The notes under the pieces are model-generated. The model was not told the origin of the DNA and searched no databases. It was given only the letters and a program-made list of their open reading frames with translations. Shown here one piece after another: positions 46,752-57,150 of a DNA stretch of 64,000 nucleotides. Made by a program: the position numbers and the translations under genes. This DNA is from Seiridium cupressi (Eukaryota > Ascomycota > Sordariomycetes > Amphisphaeriales > Sporocadaceae): positions 368,104-432,103 of the forward strand of contig JARVKI010000030.1 of NCBI GenBank assembly GCA_036674765.1. Reading direction: 5' to 3'. Each line of letters begins with the position of its first letter. Positions within the stretch are counted from its first letter, which is position 1.

Positions 46752-47288
46752 AATGAGGCCTCTAAATTCAAGGCATACTATGAGCGTTCTTGCCGTTACA
46801 CAATCTGGGCACTCTCCGTCTTCGCCATCGTGGCGTCGTCAATCTTCGTCGGGGTCGCGGTGTTCATGAACGCCAAAAACCCCCAAGGCAGAAACAAGAG
46901 CCCCGGCTGCGACAATAGCAAAGACCCGTACTTTTGGCAACTACTCAGCCAGCTCCTGTTGCAGGTCCTCACTGTCGTATGCATTTTCGTGCCGGTGTTT
47001 AGGACCGCTGATGGAATGACCGGCCTTCACAGAAACTGTTTCGATTACAGCGTTCTTACCAGCATCATTATGGGAATAGCGGGGGTTGTTCTCTATACCA
47101 TTACCTGTAATCATACGGGCTGGTTGTTGAGTCTACTGTCGAGCTGGATCTCAGGCGTGACGGGGGCATTGGCAGCGGCGCTGCTGGCGGGTGAAATCGA
47201 GAGGCGAACAAGAATTGCGAACATGGAAAATGCAAAACTCAGAGCCCGACACAGCGAGAATGTGAGGCTTAGACCGTATCCATTATAG
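46752..47288 (+). CDS. Four-helix membrane protein, 5' end not resolved
   Basis: The frame is open from just after an in-frame TAG (which doubles as an acceptor CTAG, 46748-46751) to a stop at 47288. It begins KFKAYYERSCRYTIWALSVF and has four hydrophobic helices (around VASSIFVGVAVFM, LLQVLTVVCIFVPVF, LTSIIMGIAGVVLYTI and SWISGVTGALAAALLAGEI), with a basic tail. The first in-frame ATG (46866) lies after helix 1, so a first exon upstream is likely but I could not place it. The family is unrecognised. Confidence 0.5.
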   Translation, partial: NEASKFKAYYERSCRYTIWALSVFAIVASSIFVGVAVFMNAKNPQGRNKSPGCDNSKDPYFWQLLSQLLLQVLTVVCIFVPVFRTADGMTGLHRNCFDYSVLTSIIMGIAGVVLYTITCNHTGWLLSLLSSWISGVTGALAAALLAGEIERRTRIANMENAKLRARHSENVRLRPYPL

Positions 47289-47401
47289 AACATCTAATAT
47301 AATTATATTTACGTCTATACACCCACCAAAAATACTCATTCTTTGTTCAACCTCTGCATACTATCTTACAAGTGACTCGAGACCATTCCGATCGAACAAG
47401 A

Positions 47402-48346
47402 TCAGCACGCCAAATAACCAGCAATTGCGGCTGCAGCACCTAAAAGAACCTCTGCCTTTACAACCGCTGTCGGGCTAGCGTGGCTGCTTGAAGAGCTGGT
47501 TGTCGTGGGAGCTGATGTTGGTGCCGAGGTGGACGTCGTAGTCGTCGGATCATCTTCCGGTCCCTTGGCACGCAAGCAATAGACATTGGTTTGGAAGTTG
47601 CCCGTCCGCCGATCCTTCCAACCCGAGATCACCGGGAAAATCATCTTGGTCAATGCTTCTGTGTCCGTGGTGTTTCCTTTATCGTGTCCTGTACTGTAAT
47701 AATCGTATATTGCATCAGAACTTAGAACACTAGCCGCCGTGGAGTCTGGAGCATGGTCAGCAACATAGAAGACAAGAGTTGGCAATACATTATTCAATCA
47801 GAGGTGAGAAATGCGCGACGTACTCCAAGAAACAGCTGACCCCAAAAATGGGCACTCGTCCGATGCCGAAAAGGAGTCATCAGTGCATTCATGGTGTCTC
47901 AAATTGCTGAGACATGCGTCTGAGATCCCGGTTGTGCAGTCGCCGGTATCGTGGGCGAAGCTATCGAAGAATGTTTGGTTGTAGTCCAGGGCCCACACTT
48001 TGGTACACGCTTCGAAGTCGGTCAAGTTCTCATTGGATGAACTGTGTAATGAGATCAAAATCTGCGACGAGACCTGATTCTTGGGATTGTCCGTGTCATT
48101 GAGCGGGACTTCTATTACGGTTGAAGTATACGTGTAGTTGCCGGTAGAACCCTTCGGGCCAACAGCGCTGGTATTACGTACGGCAATTGGCGATTCTAGT
48201 GCCTTGCGTATGACGGAGCCATCAACACGACCAGGCCAGTAGCTGTCATTCAGCGACAAGTCTCCGCTGGACGACCCAATCAGGCCGCCAAGGCCTTGCG
48301 AAATAAGGAGGCCAGCAAGGGCCAAGGATTTCCCGCGAGTAGTCAT
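47402..48346 (-). CDS. Predicted GPI-anchored cell-surface protein, unknown function
   Basis: Two exons (47824-48346, 47402-47745) and a 78-nt intron with GCTGAC branch give 288 aa. The N-terminus is a signal peptide (MTTRGKSLALAGLLISQGLG). The body has several N-glycosylation sequons (NTS, NYT, NDT, NLT, NQT) and paired cysteines. The C-terminus has a Ser/Thr-rich stalk (TTTTSTSAPTSAPTTTSSSS) followed by a short hydrophobic tail (VLLGAAAAIAGYLAC), the pattern of a GPI-anchored wall or membrane protein. No enzymatic motif is recognised. Confidence 0.72.
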
Positions 48347-49412
48347 ATTGTGAAGAAAGCAAAAGTGTGATAGTGTTCGGTAGAGTAGTAAAGACAGTGT
48401 GAAGAGATAGACTTGCACCTGAGGAATTATACATAATTTTATCTACGGCCGAGTGCATCTAGGTTTCGTCTTTCGGCCTCTGTGGTAGTGCTTGGCGTAG
48501 GGCGCAGTATCGTGGCTTCTCTAACGCCCACGGTCGCGCCGCTGCCACAAATAGACCATTAGTATGACAGGAAGCACTAATAAATTCAGGCAAGTTTCGT
48601 TTAGCCTTGAAGTTTGATTGGCCTTACCCAGGGGCTTGATCCACATGTCCTAGCCCTCCATTCGCTCTCCTGCTTTCCTATTACAGTAATCCAACTAAAA
48701 AGCAGACAGTAGAAGGAAAAGACAAAGAAGAACAGTCAAAACAATCAAACTTGTCCAAAGCCCAAGCGATGTATTGCGATATCGTCCAATAGATTGAGTA
48801 AGCGAGGTGGAACTTCTCTTATCGCCGTTTTACTCAATTATTCATTTTCAGCAATCGCAGGACAGGCTCAGCTGCTTGGGCTATAGCCTAGGCAAACAGA
48901 AGCAGCTGACGAGAGCTTGTACCTTGCCATCTTACATTAAGTCAGACCAATTGCTATTTACCGCGCCCGATCATACGTGCACTACAGATCACATGCATGA
49001 TCATACAGAGGCAATGCCAGGATTGCAGTACTGTAGGTCCAGGCCGAACTAATCTCAGCCATCTAAATAGCCATCCCATGATCTTCATGATTCTCTGTTC
49101 AGCCAGTCCGATTGGATACATCTGAACACACCAATAATCGATAGTATTCTTGCCACTCAATCAAAATCTCCCTTCCTGATATCATACTATACTGGGCTGA
49201 CTTTCTGCCTGGCAGAATACTTGTCCACGTGTCTCGATACAAGATACTGTTGGCAGAGCAGAACATGACCGCTACTAATGTAAACCAATTTAGGAAGTTG
49301 TAGAGATCAGGATACTTTTTGAATAATTTCTACCAGTTAAGGGACACCATGGTGCTGTTGATCTCGATGCTGCGCACGATTTAAGCTATTTGTTAGGTCT
49401 ATAAGGTCTCGA
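48347..49412. other. Gene-free interval
   Basis: Short ORFs only. It holds the promoter of the surface-protein gene near 48347-48500. Confidence 0.45.
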
Positions 49413-50450
49413 CTATACGGGGTCATACCATTCGTCGCCAACCCTAAACCCCTCTGGAAAGGAATCCCGAGGATACAGGATAACCTGCTTGAATGCAGTG
49501 ATCCAAGCACGTCCTTTCACAGCTGGGGTAATAGCGTCGTACTTTCCGACTCGGGCCTCGCGCCTCACCGTGCCAACAAATTATGTGCCTATAATGCTGC
49601 GGTGGCGGAACGACTCACCCACGCGTCGTTGTTTGCGTTTATGGAGCACCGCTAATCGTGCACTGATGCCCGTTCCACACGGGCTTCGGTCGAGTCTTTC
49701 CAGAGAGACTATAACTGTATTGAAAACAACCTTCTGACCACCATCGGTCTGCAAAGGACATGTCAACTCCAGATTAGTGACACCACGAATATCAGGGTTC
49801 TCTGGAAGGACAGGGCTGGTCTGTTCTCGAATAGCACGCTTGATACGCTCTCCCAGGTCTACCAAATGCCGACCGTTGGAAGGTTCAACTACCAGGCCCA
49901 AAGAGCTTGTGTCCACCAAGACATACCACATCCCTCCCCAGGCAATGTCGACTTTGATAGGCGCATCAAAGCCAGCAACATTTATTTTTAAATCCAGAGC
50001 GTATACGAAAGCCGGGATATTCTCGTACTCGATGCTGTTAACTTTGCCAGCTTGACAGTGTGCAACCACCGACACCAGGCTGTCCGGGGTGTCGAGTTTT
50101 AGGGGTGCAATAGGCTCGTGCATAGGAAGCATGCCTGTTTCAAGCAATACTGTTGATATAGCGATCTTATTGGCGCCAGACATTGGCGTATATTCCTCAT
50201 GTTCCATAATGATGAAGCCAGCATCAGCTTCTGTGTTGCACTTCGGGAGGATGAGACTGCAACACATGGCAGATGAACCACGGGGTTCGTTCATCAGCAA
50301 GTTACGTAGATGATCTTTATTTCTCCAGAAATAATTCCTCTTCTCAAACATGGATGATCCAGGAACGTCAAGGACGCCGCCAACGACGACATCACAAACT
50401 TCACCTGCGCAATGACTGCCCACCACATTGAAGGCGCGCCCGATAGCCAT
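49413..50450 (-). pseudogene. trans-3-hydroxy-L-proline dehydratase / proline racemase-family gene with in-frame stop
   Basis: This belongs to the proline racemase superfamily, whose trans-3-hydroxyproline dehydratases make pyrroline-2-carboxylate. The 346-codon frame 50450-49413 starts MAIGRAFNVVGSHCAGEVCD and has NEPRGSSAMC. The first active-site loop is PMSGANK (Ser in place of the racemase Cys) and the second is DRSPCGTGISARLAVLHKR (Cys kept), a pairing that argues against a true racemase. TAA at 49583-49581 (codon 290) interrupts the frame right after RHRSIIGT. The rest stays open and family-like (GRAWITAF, DSFPEGFRVGDEW) to TAG at 49415-49413. A truncated 289-residue product would lack the C-terminal strands. 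An ornithine-cyclodeaminase-family relic lies upstream on the same strand. Confidence 0.8.
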
Positions 50451-51095
50451 CGTGGACGGTTCTGGCGAGCAACATAGATACGACAAGAAATGGATAATAC
50501 GGCACTGTGTATGAGAAATTGAGTGATAATATATTATATATATGCCTGTGAGTTGCTTTATTCTCGCTGTAGGTGCTGTTGGGACGCCGCCGAGTCGCTT
50601 GAGTAGAGCCCCACCTCGGCACAGAGTATATGACCGGAAGTCCTGCCGCCGCGGCTTGACCACCCGGCCCCTAGACCCGCTTGATCCGCCTTAACTTTCT
50701 TTATGTAGATGCCATATCCCGAAAAGTGAAGTGACAGCTGATTGCCGGGCTTACGGCTGTAGGTTGTGTAAGCCGTAGCTTGCTACGTTGACTCCAAACT
50801 CTGACATTGCGCGGTACATGAATATAGAGACACAATGAACGCGTTCAAGTGCGCCATGATGTATTTCAGCAGATTGAAATCAACCTTCACTGTCGTTAGA
50901 CTAGTAAGAAAGCAGACACCTGAAATCATATCGCTTAAGATCGTAGAACCATTGATACGAGATACCGGCGCAGCTCCATCAACGTATTGGTGCAGCAATA
51001 TACTTGGGGCTACCAAAGACCCCTAGCCCCAGGGCTTTGCTCAATCAAATAACCTCAAACTATAGAACCTCGGGTCTTCGGCCTGGAGATTAACT
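50451..51095. other. Interval between the two broken proline-pathway genes
   Basis: 645 bp with no recognisable gene; promoter of the dehydratase gene expected near 50451-50700. Confidence 0.45.
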
Positions 51096-52049
51096 CTAGA
51101 AATCAAGAATCTTGGTTGCGTACTCCTTTTCCTGGGCAATCTTAAAGATAGCGTTTCCAGCAGCCAAATCTGTTGTACTGACACCGATGCTCTTATACAG
51201 TAGAAGCCCCGTCTTCCAGTCAGCTGTGCAACTGAGTCGACGTTGTGCCTGTTCGCAGCTGTTCAACTTGACAAATCTCCACGATATTCTGCTGTTCTAA
51301 TTGACTCTGAACGGTCTCACCATAGTGCCGCAAAGCGCCATCGCAATCGTGAACTAGACCGAGCTCCCAGGACATCCATCGAGCCTAAAGCAATCTTCTG
51401 TAGTGCCAACATGATTCAACAATTCAGGATCAAGCTCTAGCATATCGCTTTGCCAAGAACCAACCGCAGATATCAAAGGTTTCCGCCCTCGTCCCGACCC
51501 CAAAACCTGATGCGCTGAGAACAATGGAGCCCGTGCCCACAGTGCAGAAGATGACATCAGCAGCTACTGGGTGGTCGCCAAGCACATCACCGTAATCAGG
51601 CAGGGAAGAATCCAAATACCCAAGATTGGTGTTTGACTTCCAGCGCGCCCCGTCTTCCTGCCTTACTCGGGCAAGCAGATTCCGAGCGCGGTCTGGAGAT
51701 CGATTGACAACGCCACACAGTTTGTCTCGTCACCCCTGAGCGCAAGCGCAAGCCGGAGGTGCCAAAGCGCCTGCTGGCCCGCGCCGAATATGATAATATT
51801 TCTGCTGTGGCGACGCTAGACATATGGAACTATGACGCTCATGGTAGTCCGAAAGCCGGTAACTCCTTCGGCGTTGATAATACCTGTCGGAATTCCATCC
51901 CGGTTGCATAATATGAGTACCCCGCGCAGGACTCCGGTAGCTGGTGAAGTAGGTGACGGGTCAACGATTATCTTGGTACGCATACTCGGGGCGGAGGTAA
52001 ATTGCCGAAACAGTGTTTTCTGCGCCTCAGGGCGGTTCACAAATTCCAA
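51096..52049 (-). pseudogene. Ornithine cyclodeaminase / pyrroline-2-carboxylate reductase-family gene, multiply broken
   Basis: Pieces of an OCD/mu-crystallin-family protein lie in order on the minus strand. From about 52049: MRTKIIVDPSP, GIINAEGVTGFRTTMS, then TAG at 51818-51816. The same frame resumes with RRHSRNIIIFGAGQQALWH (NAD(P)-binding GxGxQ). A frameshift near 51705-51725 leads to VNRSPDRARNLLARVRQED and ADVIFCTVGTGS. Later GSWQSDMLELDPELL, RLDGCPGSSV, a shift near 51355, LVHDCDGALRHYGETVQSQL, and a further shift near 51215-51230. It ends GVSTTDLAAGNAIFKIAQE and TAG at 51098-51096. Several independent lesions make it a pseudogene. The N-terminal part is short or missing. Some OCD-family members reduce pyrroline-2-carboxylate to proline, the next step after the neighbouring enzyme. 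Confidence 0.78.
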
Positions 52050-53882
52050 CGGCTGGCTGATACTGGCGATCTATCTCGGTGTATTCAGTCAGGCACTGCA
52101 AGAACACGTCGTGGAAATGCAGTATGTCAGGCTTTTGCAGGTTGATGAGTATATAAAAAACCACCGAGTCGCTCAGGACCAAGAGGCTACTGATAGGAAG
52201 CGGACTCTGCATGATGCAAACAAAATGCTTCGCCCGTCAAATGCGACAGGCTTCCGAATAAAACATCAAGACTCCTTAAGAACTAAGTCGGAACAAAGTT
52301 ATCGGACGAACTTTCCTTACGCTTCGTGCGGACCGCACTTGTTTAAAATACTATAATTTAAAACGGAAGGATCGCGGATTAGACGGATCTAAAGTCGGAC
52401 AGTCAAGCCGTTACGGTAGTCGTTACGGTCGTATGACTTGTACCCGACGCGGGGCAGTATAGGCCAGATGAGTTTTACATGGCTGTGTAAGGCCTTTCAA
52501 ACACTGGTTACAACTATTATTGCCGGACAGTATGGACAATCTACGCACGTGCTTCTATCACTGAGGTTTGGTGGTGTTGTGGTCAGAAAGACATCGCTGG
52601 ACAGATTAAAGAGGCTAGGTTTTATCTGGCACCTAGTCTATTCATAATAGCATTTATTCCAACCTTGTATCTAGATCCTCTCGACTTTCCTCCTTCTTTA
52701 ACAAATTTATCAGCAATTGCCTTTAACGCCGCGTTATATAGAATTACTCGGCATCGTCCTACATATCCGATTTATGATGTACGCAGCCTCATCGCACGGG
52801 CGTATCCTGATTTGAACGGCTGGATATCATTGAACCTGCAAGTATTTTGCCAGGTACGTGCTGGTCTTGCCGGCCCCAGTCGAACAGACAGAGATACGAT
52901 GGTACTTATGCGAATCTTACACAGCAGAATTCTCAAGGTCAAAGACAGCGGGCATCAACCTGGCTCGATCGGAGGGAATCGATTCAAAAGCTGTCTATTT
53001 ACTTAGATTTGGGTGCACTTGGCAGGATGGCCCAATATCATAGGAGCTAGTCGAGTCAGTTGAGACTCTATCATGGGTACTGATAAGCGAGTATCGCAGT
53101 ATTTCTGTCACTTTACAATCCCTGCCGGTTAGACAAGGAGGTCCGATGCCACTGTTCTTTAGTCTCACGGAGTACTTGGTAAATCTCCTCTTCCACTGGT
53201 GACTATGAAAGGATCGCGATCGGATTGAACGCTCATATGGACAGCAAACTTCTACCGTTTGGAATATTGTGGCTTCATTTTGGGCATTCAAGGATACTTC
53301 TTGTTGATCGCGTCCTTATACAATTGACACAAGCAGTTCATTATTGGATTTCCTGCTTGGCGGTCTCCTGAATCACATTACCATCACGATGCCAAGGTCG
53401 CGCCCATGCATGTACTGTACTGTACTGTCTGAACCAAAAGTTTCTCTTAAGACTAACTAGAATCGTGGAGTATAACGCTCATAACTCATTAACAAACCAC
53501 TAACACTGTCATCGTGTCCGATTTATTGCTTCTCAGAACCCGGTTCCTTGGAAGGAATAGCATCACCCGTTGGTGCAATCGGCGTGGACTCCGTTGTGCC
53601 GGCCTTGGGTCCCGGTTGAGGAACACCGGAAGCAGAAGTCGCAGAGGCGGAGGCTGGCCGAATGTCATCAGCAATTGATCGGCAAACGTAGTACAATAAG
53701 AGAATACAATGTCAAGAAAATCCCTTGTGGTGTAACGAATCCCTCCATGTGCTTGCGTTAGAGCATAGCAAGACGGTCCCCTCCGACTAATATGACTGGT
53801 TGCAGTCCCGCTCGCCGACTGCAAGCACATTCAGACTGGTCGCACGAGCACTCGCTAGCGTTCGGGAACAACCGCAGGTCTC
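52050..53882. other. Gene-free interval with no assigned remnant
   Basis: Contains short CGTTACGGT repeats near 52414-52432 and open frames without motifs (for example 52665-53006). No transposon ends were recognised. Confidence 0.35.
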
Positions 53883-54971
53883 TCAATCCTTGGACGACTT
53901 GCCACAGCTGTCGCAAACACACTTGTCTTTCTCACAGCCACAGGCTTTGGCCTCGCCTTTGCATCCACAAGTTTGGTTGCCAGATTCCGTTGGGTAAGGC
54001 TTGAACTCACTTGCACCGGAGGTTGACTGCTCCTTCTCCTTTCCGAAGACACGCTCAAGTCCAGACGCCTTGTAAGCACTGCCACCGTGCTCATCTTTCT
54101 TCAATTCTGCTAGGCGACGTGCCTCGGTGTGAATGTCCTGAACTTGACGGGAGCTATTGCTGTAGAAGTTGACAATCCTCTTGCCAGTGGGGGTGTTGGT
54201 CTGTGAAGTACGATGTTAGCCGTTGGCCCAATGCATACAGATCGCGTAAAAATAAAGAAAAAACCAGAACGCAACATTGGACACTTACCGCCTTCTCGAA
54301 GTACGAGCCCAGACCACCGAAGATGCCTTGAGCTTTTTGTGTGATGCCGTACGACTGGTCAGCAGTCTTGGCCCGATCCGTAGCATGATACTTGGCATCG
54401 AGGTTCTGGAGAGTTGTGACGAAGCGGTTCGAAACGCCATGGGTCTGGTCGAGCTCGATGGCACGCTGAAGAGCAGCGTCGCCAACTACGTAGCCATGAG
54501 CAAGATACTCCGCCAGGATACGGCTGCGGGGCTTCTCCTCTTGAGTGATCTCGTCACTGTCTCGCTCGGCGTTGCTCGTCGGGCCGCTGTCCTCGCCAGC
54601 AGGGGACTCGTGAGTGACGCTGATCTGGTTGGGGCCAAGCTTGGTGTTATTCAAGAGCTGGGCAGTTCGAGCCGCAGTCTCCTTCTCAAAGACGACAGTG
54701 GCATCCTTTGTCTTGTCGGACTCGTTGGTGGTGACCTTGATATCTGTGATCTTGCCGCTGTAAATGGTTAGTGTACGATTAAAGCTGGGAAGGGAGGGCA
54801 GCGAGGATATTCAGATGGGTGAAGCCTCGAAGAATGGACGGTTGACCCTCGACCTGACAAGGCTGCAGTGGAGGTGGTTAGTACGTACCAGAAGCTGAAG
54901 AAATCCTTGATCTCCTTGTCAGAGGTGTCAAGTGAGATGTTCTTGACGTTGACAGTCAGATTGGGAGCCAT
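53883..54971 (-). CDS. VIP1-like RRM protein with cysteine-rich tail
   Basis: This is an RNA-recognition-motif protein of the fungal VIP1 type, 289 aa from exons 54889-54971, 54289-54757 and 53883-54200. The RRM spans about residues 1-75: LTVNVKNISLDTSDKEIKDF, then FSFCGKITDIKV restored by the first intron, and KDATVVFEKETAARTAQLLN. A disordered acidic stretch, a conserved-looking helical region (AEYLAHGYVVGDAALQRAIE, GVSNRF, GIFGGLGSYFEKA) and a lysine-rich segment follow. The protein ends in a tail with eight cysteines in CxC/CxxC spacing (CGCKGEAKACGCEKDKCVC), like a metallothionein. RNA target and tail function are unknown. No breaks are seen. Confidence 0.88.
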
Positions 54972-55996
54972 GATGGTGGATTGTGTGTAGCGGGGTAGTG
55001 CAGAACGTAGTGCGAAAACCGGCGAGTACAAGTATTCGAATGTGAATGGACTTGTGGTGAGTGATGTGATGGTTTTGGTTATGATGGGGAATTGCTTTGG
55101 GGAACAGCAGTAAGGAATCAAGTGCTTTTATGTAAAGGAGGGAACCAAGCTGTCAAATGTTTGGTTGGAATGCCTTGGTTGCTCCTTGACGCGTTGCGTG
55201 TGGGAAGCTGTGATGCTTGGCACTAGATCGAGGGGCAACACACGTCATCAGTAGGTGGCTTTTGTGGCACATTACACCCAACCTTCAACCATGCAAGTAT
55301 CCGGTACTCTATTGGCTCTGTCGCATCTCTCTTCCCAATTCCGTCTGTGCCGTCAATTCCACGCAATTCCATTGTATGCCAATATAAATTGAGTTCCAGG
55401 AAATTGTCCCGGTGGTAGTACAAGATACTGTTTAGACAAGGATTCGACTGGGTGGTGCCACGCGGAGATGGGGCTGTGCTTACAGGCTCCCACCTTCGAA
55501 CGGTCCCTCTCGCAACTCATTTTTTCATAACTGTGGCTGGTATACTCTAATAGAATTATTGTTCTCTTTTATTTCTAGACTGCCCTTATCCCAGCACTCT
55601 GCTCATTGATGGTGAGTGGGTGATGTTGTTCCAAACCGTTGGACATGTGATCTCATCCCGTACATGCAGGCGGATTGCGATTTTCTCAACAGAGGTCAAG
55701 GTGCAGTGCGGCCCGATTCGCACGAAAAGTGTTGGGCAATTTGAAAATCAGTTGACACATGTTACGAGCAACACCACCACTGCCGCCTTCATTAGAACGG
55801 TAAGTAGCATGATCACGCCATACAATCACATAAGAGTCTAGTTACTCGTGAAGACACCATGGATGCGGGGTATTTAATTCATTGATCGTACATATGGTAC
55901 CTTGCCATCGTGACTCTATTCGTACCTGCCGGTAACTTCATTCCATCGTAATAGCTTGTGCGGGCCCAAATCCTTGTCTTGATCACTGCCCTGGAT
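54972..55996. other. Gene-free interval
   Basis: Promoter of the VIP1-like gene (pyrimidine/purine-rich near 54972-55110) and 3' flank of the next gene. Nothing else is recognised. Confidence 0.45.
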
Positions 55997-56262
55997 TCAT
56001 TTTTGCGTCTTGGTGAACTTGGCATCTAATGCATCATCGAGTACGCCCTTGGGGTTTGAGGATAGGTTCTGTCAAATTCGTTAGGTATGTGTGACTAGGG
56101 ATACTGAGCCAGTAGAAAGCTAGAACGCACCTTGAGCTGGTCTTCCTGCTCGCCCTTCTTGTCGTCGGTGTTGACCTCTTGTACACCCTTACCGGAGGCG
56201 GGCTCATCCTTCTGGGCACCAGATTGGCGCTCGGGAGGGGGGGACTGGCGACCTTCAGGCAT
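55997..56262 (-). CDS. Small hydrophilic protein, unknown function (67 aa)
   Basis: Exons 56131-56262 and 55997-56068 with a 62-nt intron (GTGCGT, branch CTAAC, GACAG) give 67 aa. It starts MPEGRQSPPPERQSGAQKDE and ends NLSSNPKGVLDDALDAKFTK followed by TQK. It is highly charged, has no hydrophobic core and is probably disordered apart from a short C-terminal helix. The clean phase-0 junction and good splice signals support it. I do not assign a function. It lies in the conserved-looking block beside the VIP1-like gene, same strand. Confidence 0.7.
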
Positions 56263-57150
56263 GATGGTTTATTTGTTGTGTAGGGGTGGTTATCTGCACA
56301 CAGTTAGCACAATGATCTTGTGACTGTTGGCGATAGTAGGCCATACTGGGAGGATATTGTAGTTGCGTGGTAGGAGTTGTTTGATGCGTAAATGAGATGG
56401 AGTTGATGGTGGGGGAAAAGGTCGACTCTCCAAGCTTTATGTATCAAGTGAAAGATCTCCTCATCTGCCAGCTGCTTATTCACGCATGCAGTTGTCCCAT
56501 CGATTGACATCAGGGCGGGTTGCAGAATGAAGTCATGGTCCATAATAACTAATATCTACGTCATATCATCGCGATAGCCAGGGGACGAGTGCGGGAGGAC
56601 ACAGAGAGGGGCAAGATAGAGCTCAAGTGGGGGTGGTTCAAGCTCGTGCAAGGCGCGCCGCTCGCGTTTTAGTCCGGCGCAAGCCACCGACTCTGCCACT
56701 GCTTGGGAGAGAGCTTGAGCTTAAGCTCGAGCCTGAGCTTATGATAAGGCTGAAGCTTTAGTGCAGAGGTACATGCATTGTAGGCTGCATAAACCAAGGC
56801 TGGTGGATTTAATTAAAGCAACTGCCCGATCAATGCAAGGCTCACCCTGATGCGACCACTCTAACGCGACCTATGACTGGGGTTGAGACACGAATTCCTC
56901 CAACTGAACCGCGGGGTCGCATTGCACACGACAACAACAAAAGACTGATTGACGATAGATGTTGACAAAACTGGTCTCATTCATGACACGCGTGTCTTGC
57001 CCTTTTGCACAACTATAAACCCCATCTTTCTCCCGTCTCGTACCAACTCCGTCTCATGATCCACACCTAGGATCTCCGTGCTTTCAGACTACGACTATCA
57101 GCACAACCACACAGAACACCCCATTTCTGGACAATCGACCCATCACAATC
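56263..57150. promoter_or_regulatory. Divergent promoter region, small protein / coiled-coil gene
   Basis: Nearly 890 bp between divergent genes. Pyrimidine-rich leader sequence precedes the ATG at 57151. A palindrome at 56713-56732 is listed separately. Confidence 0.5.
56713..56732. repeat. Near-perfect 20-bp palindrome
   Basis: GCTTGAGCTTAAGCTCGAGC pairs with itself at nine of ten positions around a central TTAA, within a run of GAGCTT-type words (56711-56740). Confidence 0.7.

Noticed and set aside
46456..46869. Plus-strand ORF overlapping the 4-TM gene
   Set aside because: Different frame from the helices; I could not join it in phase as the missing first exon.
52414..52432. CGTTACGGT repeats as transposon ends
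   Set aside because: No inverted partner, target-site duplication or transposase remnant was found.
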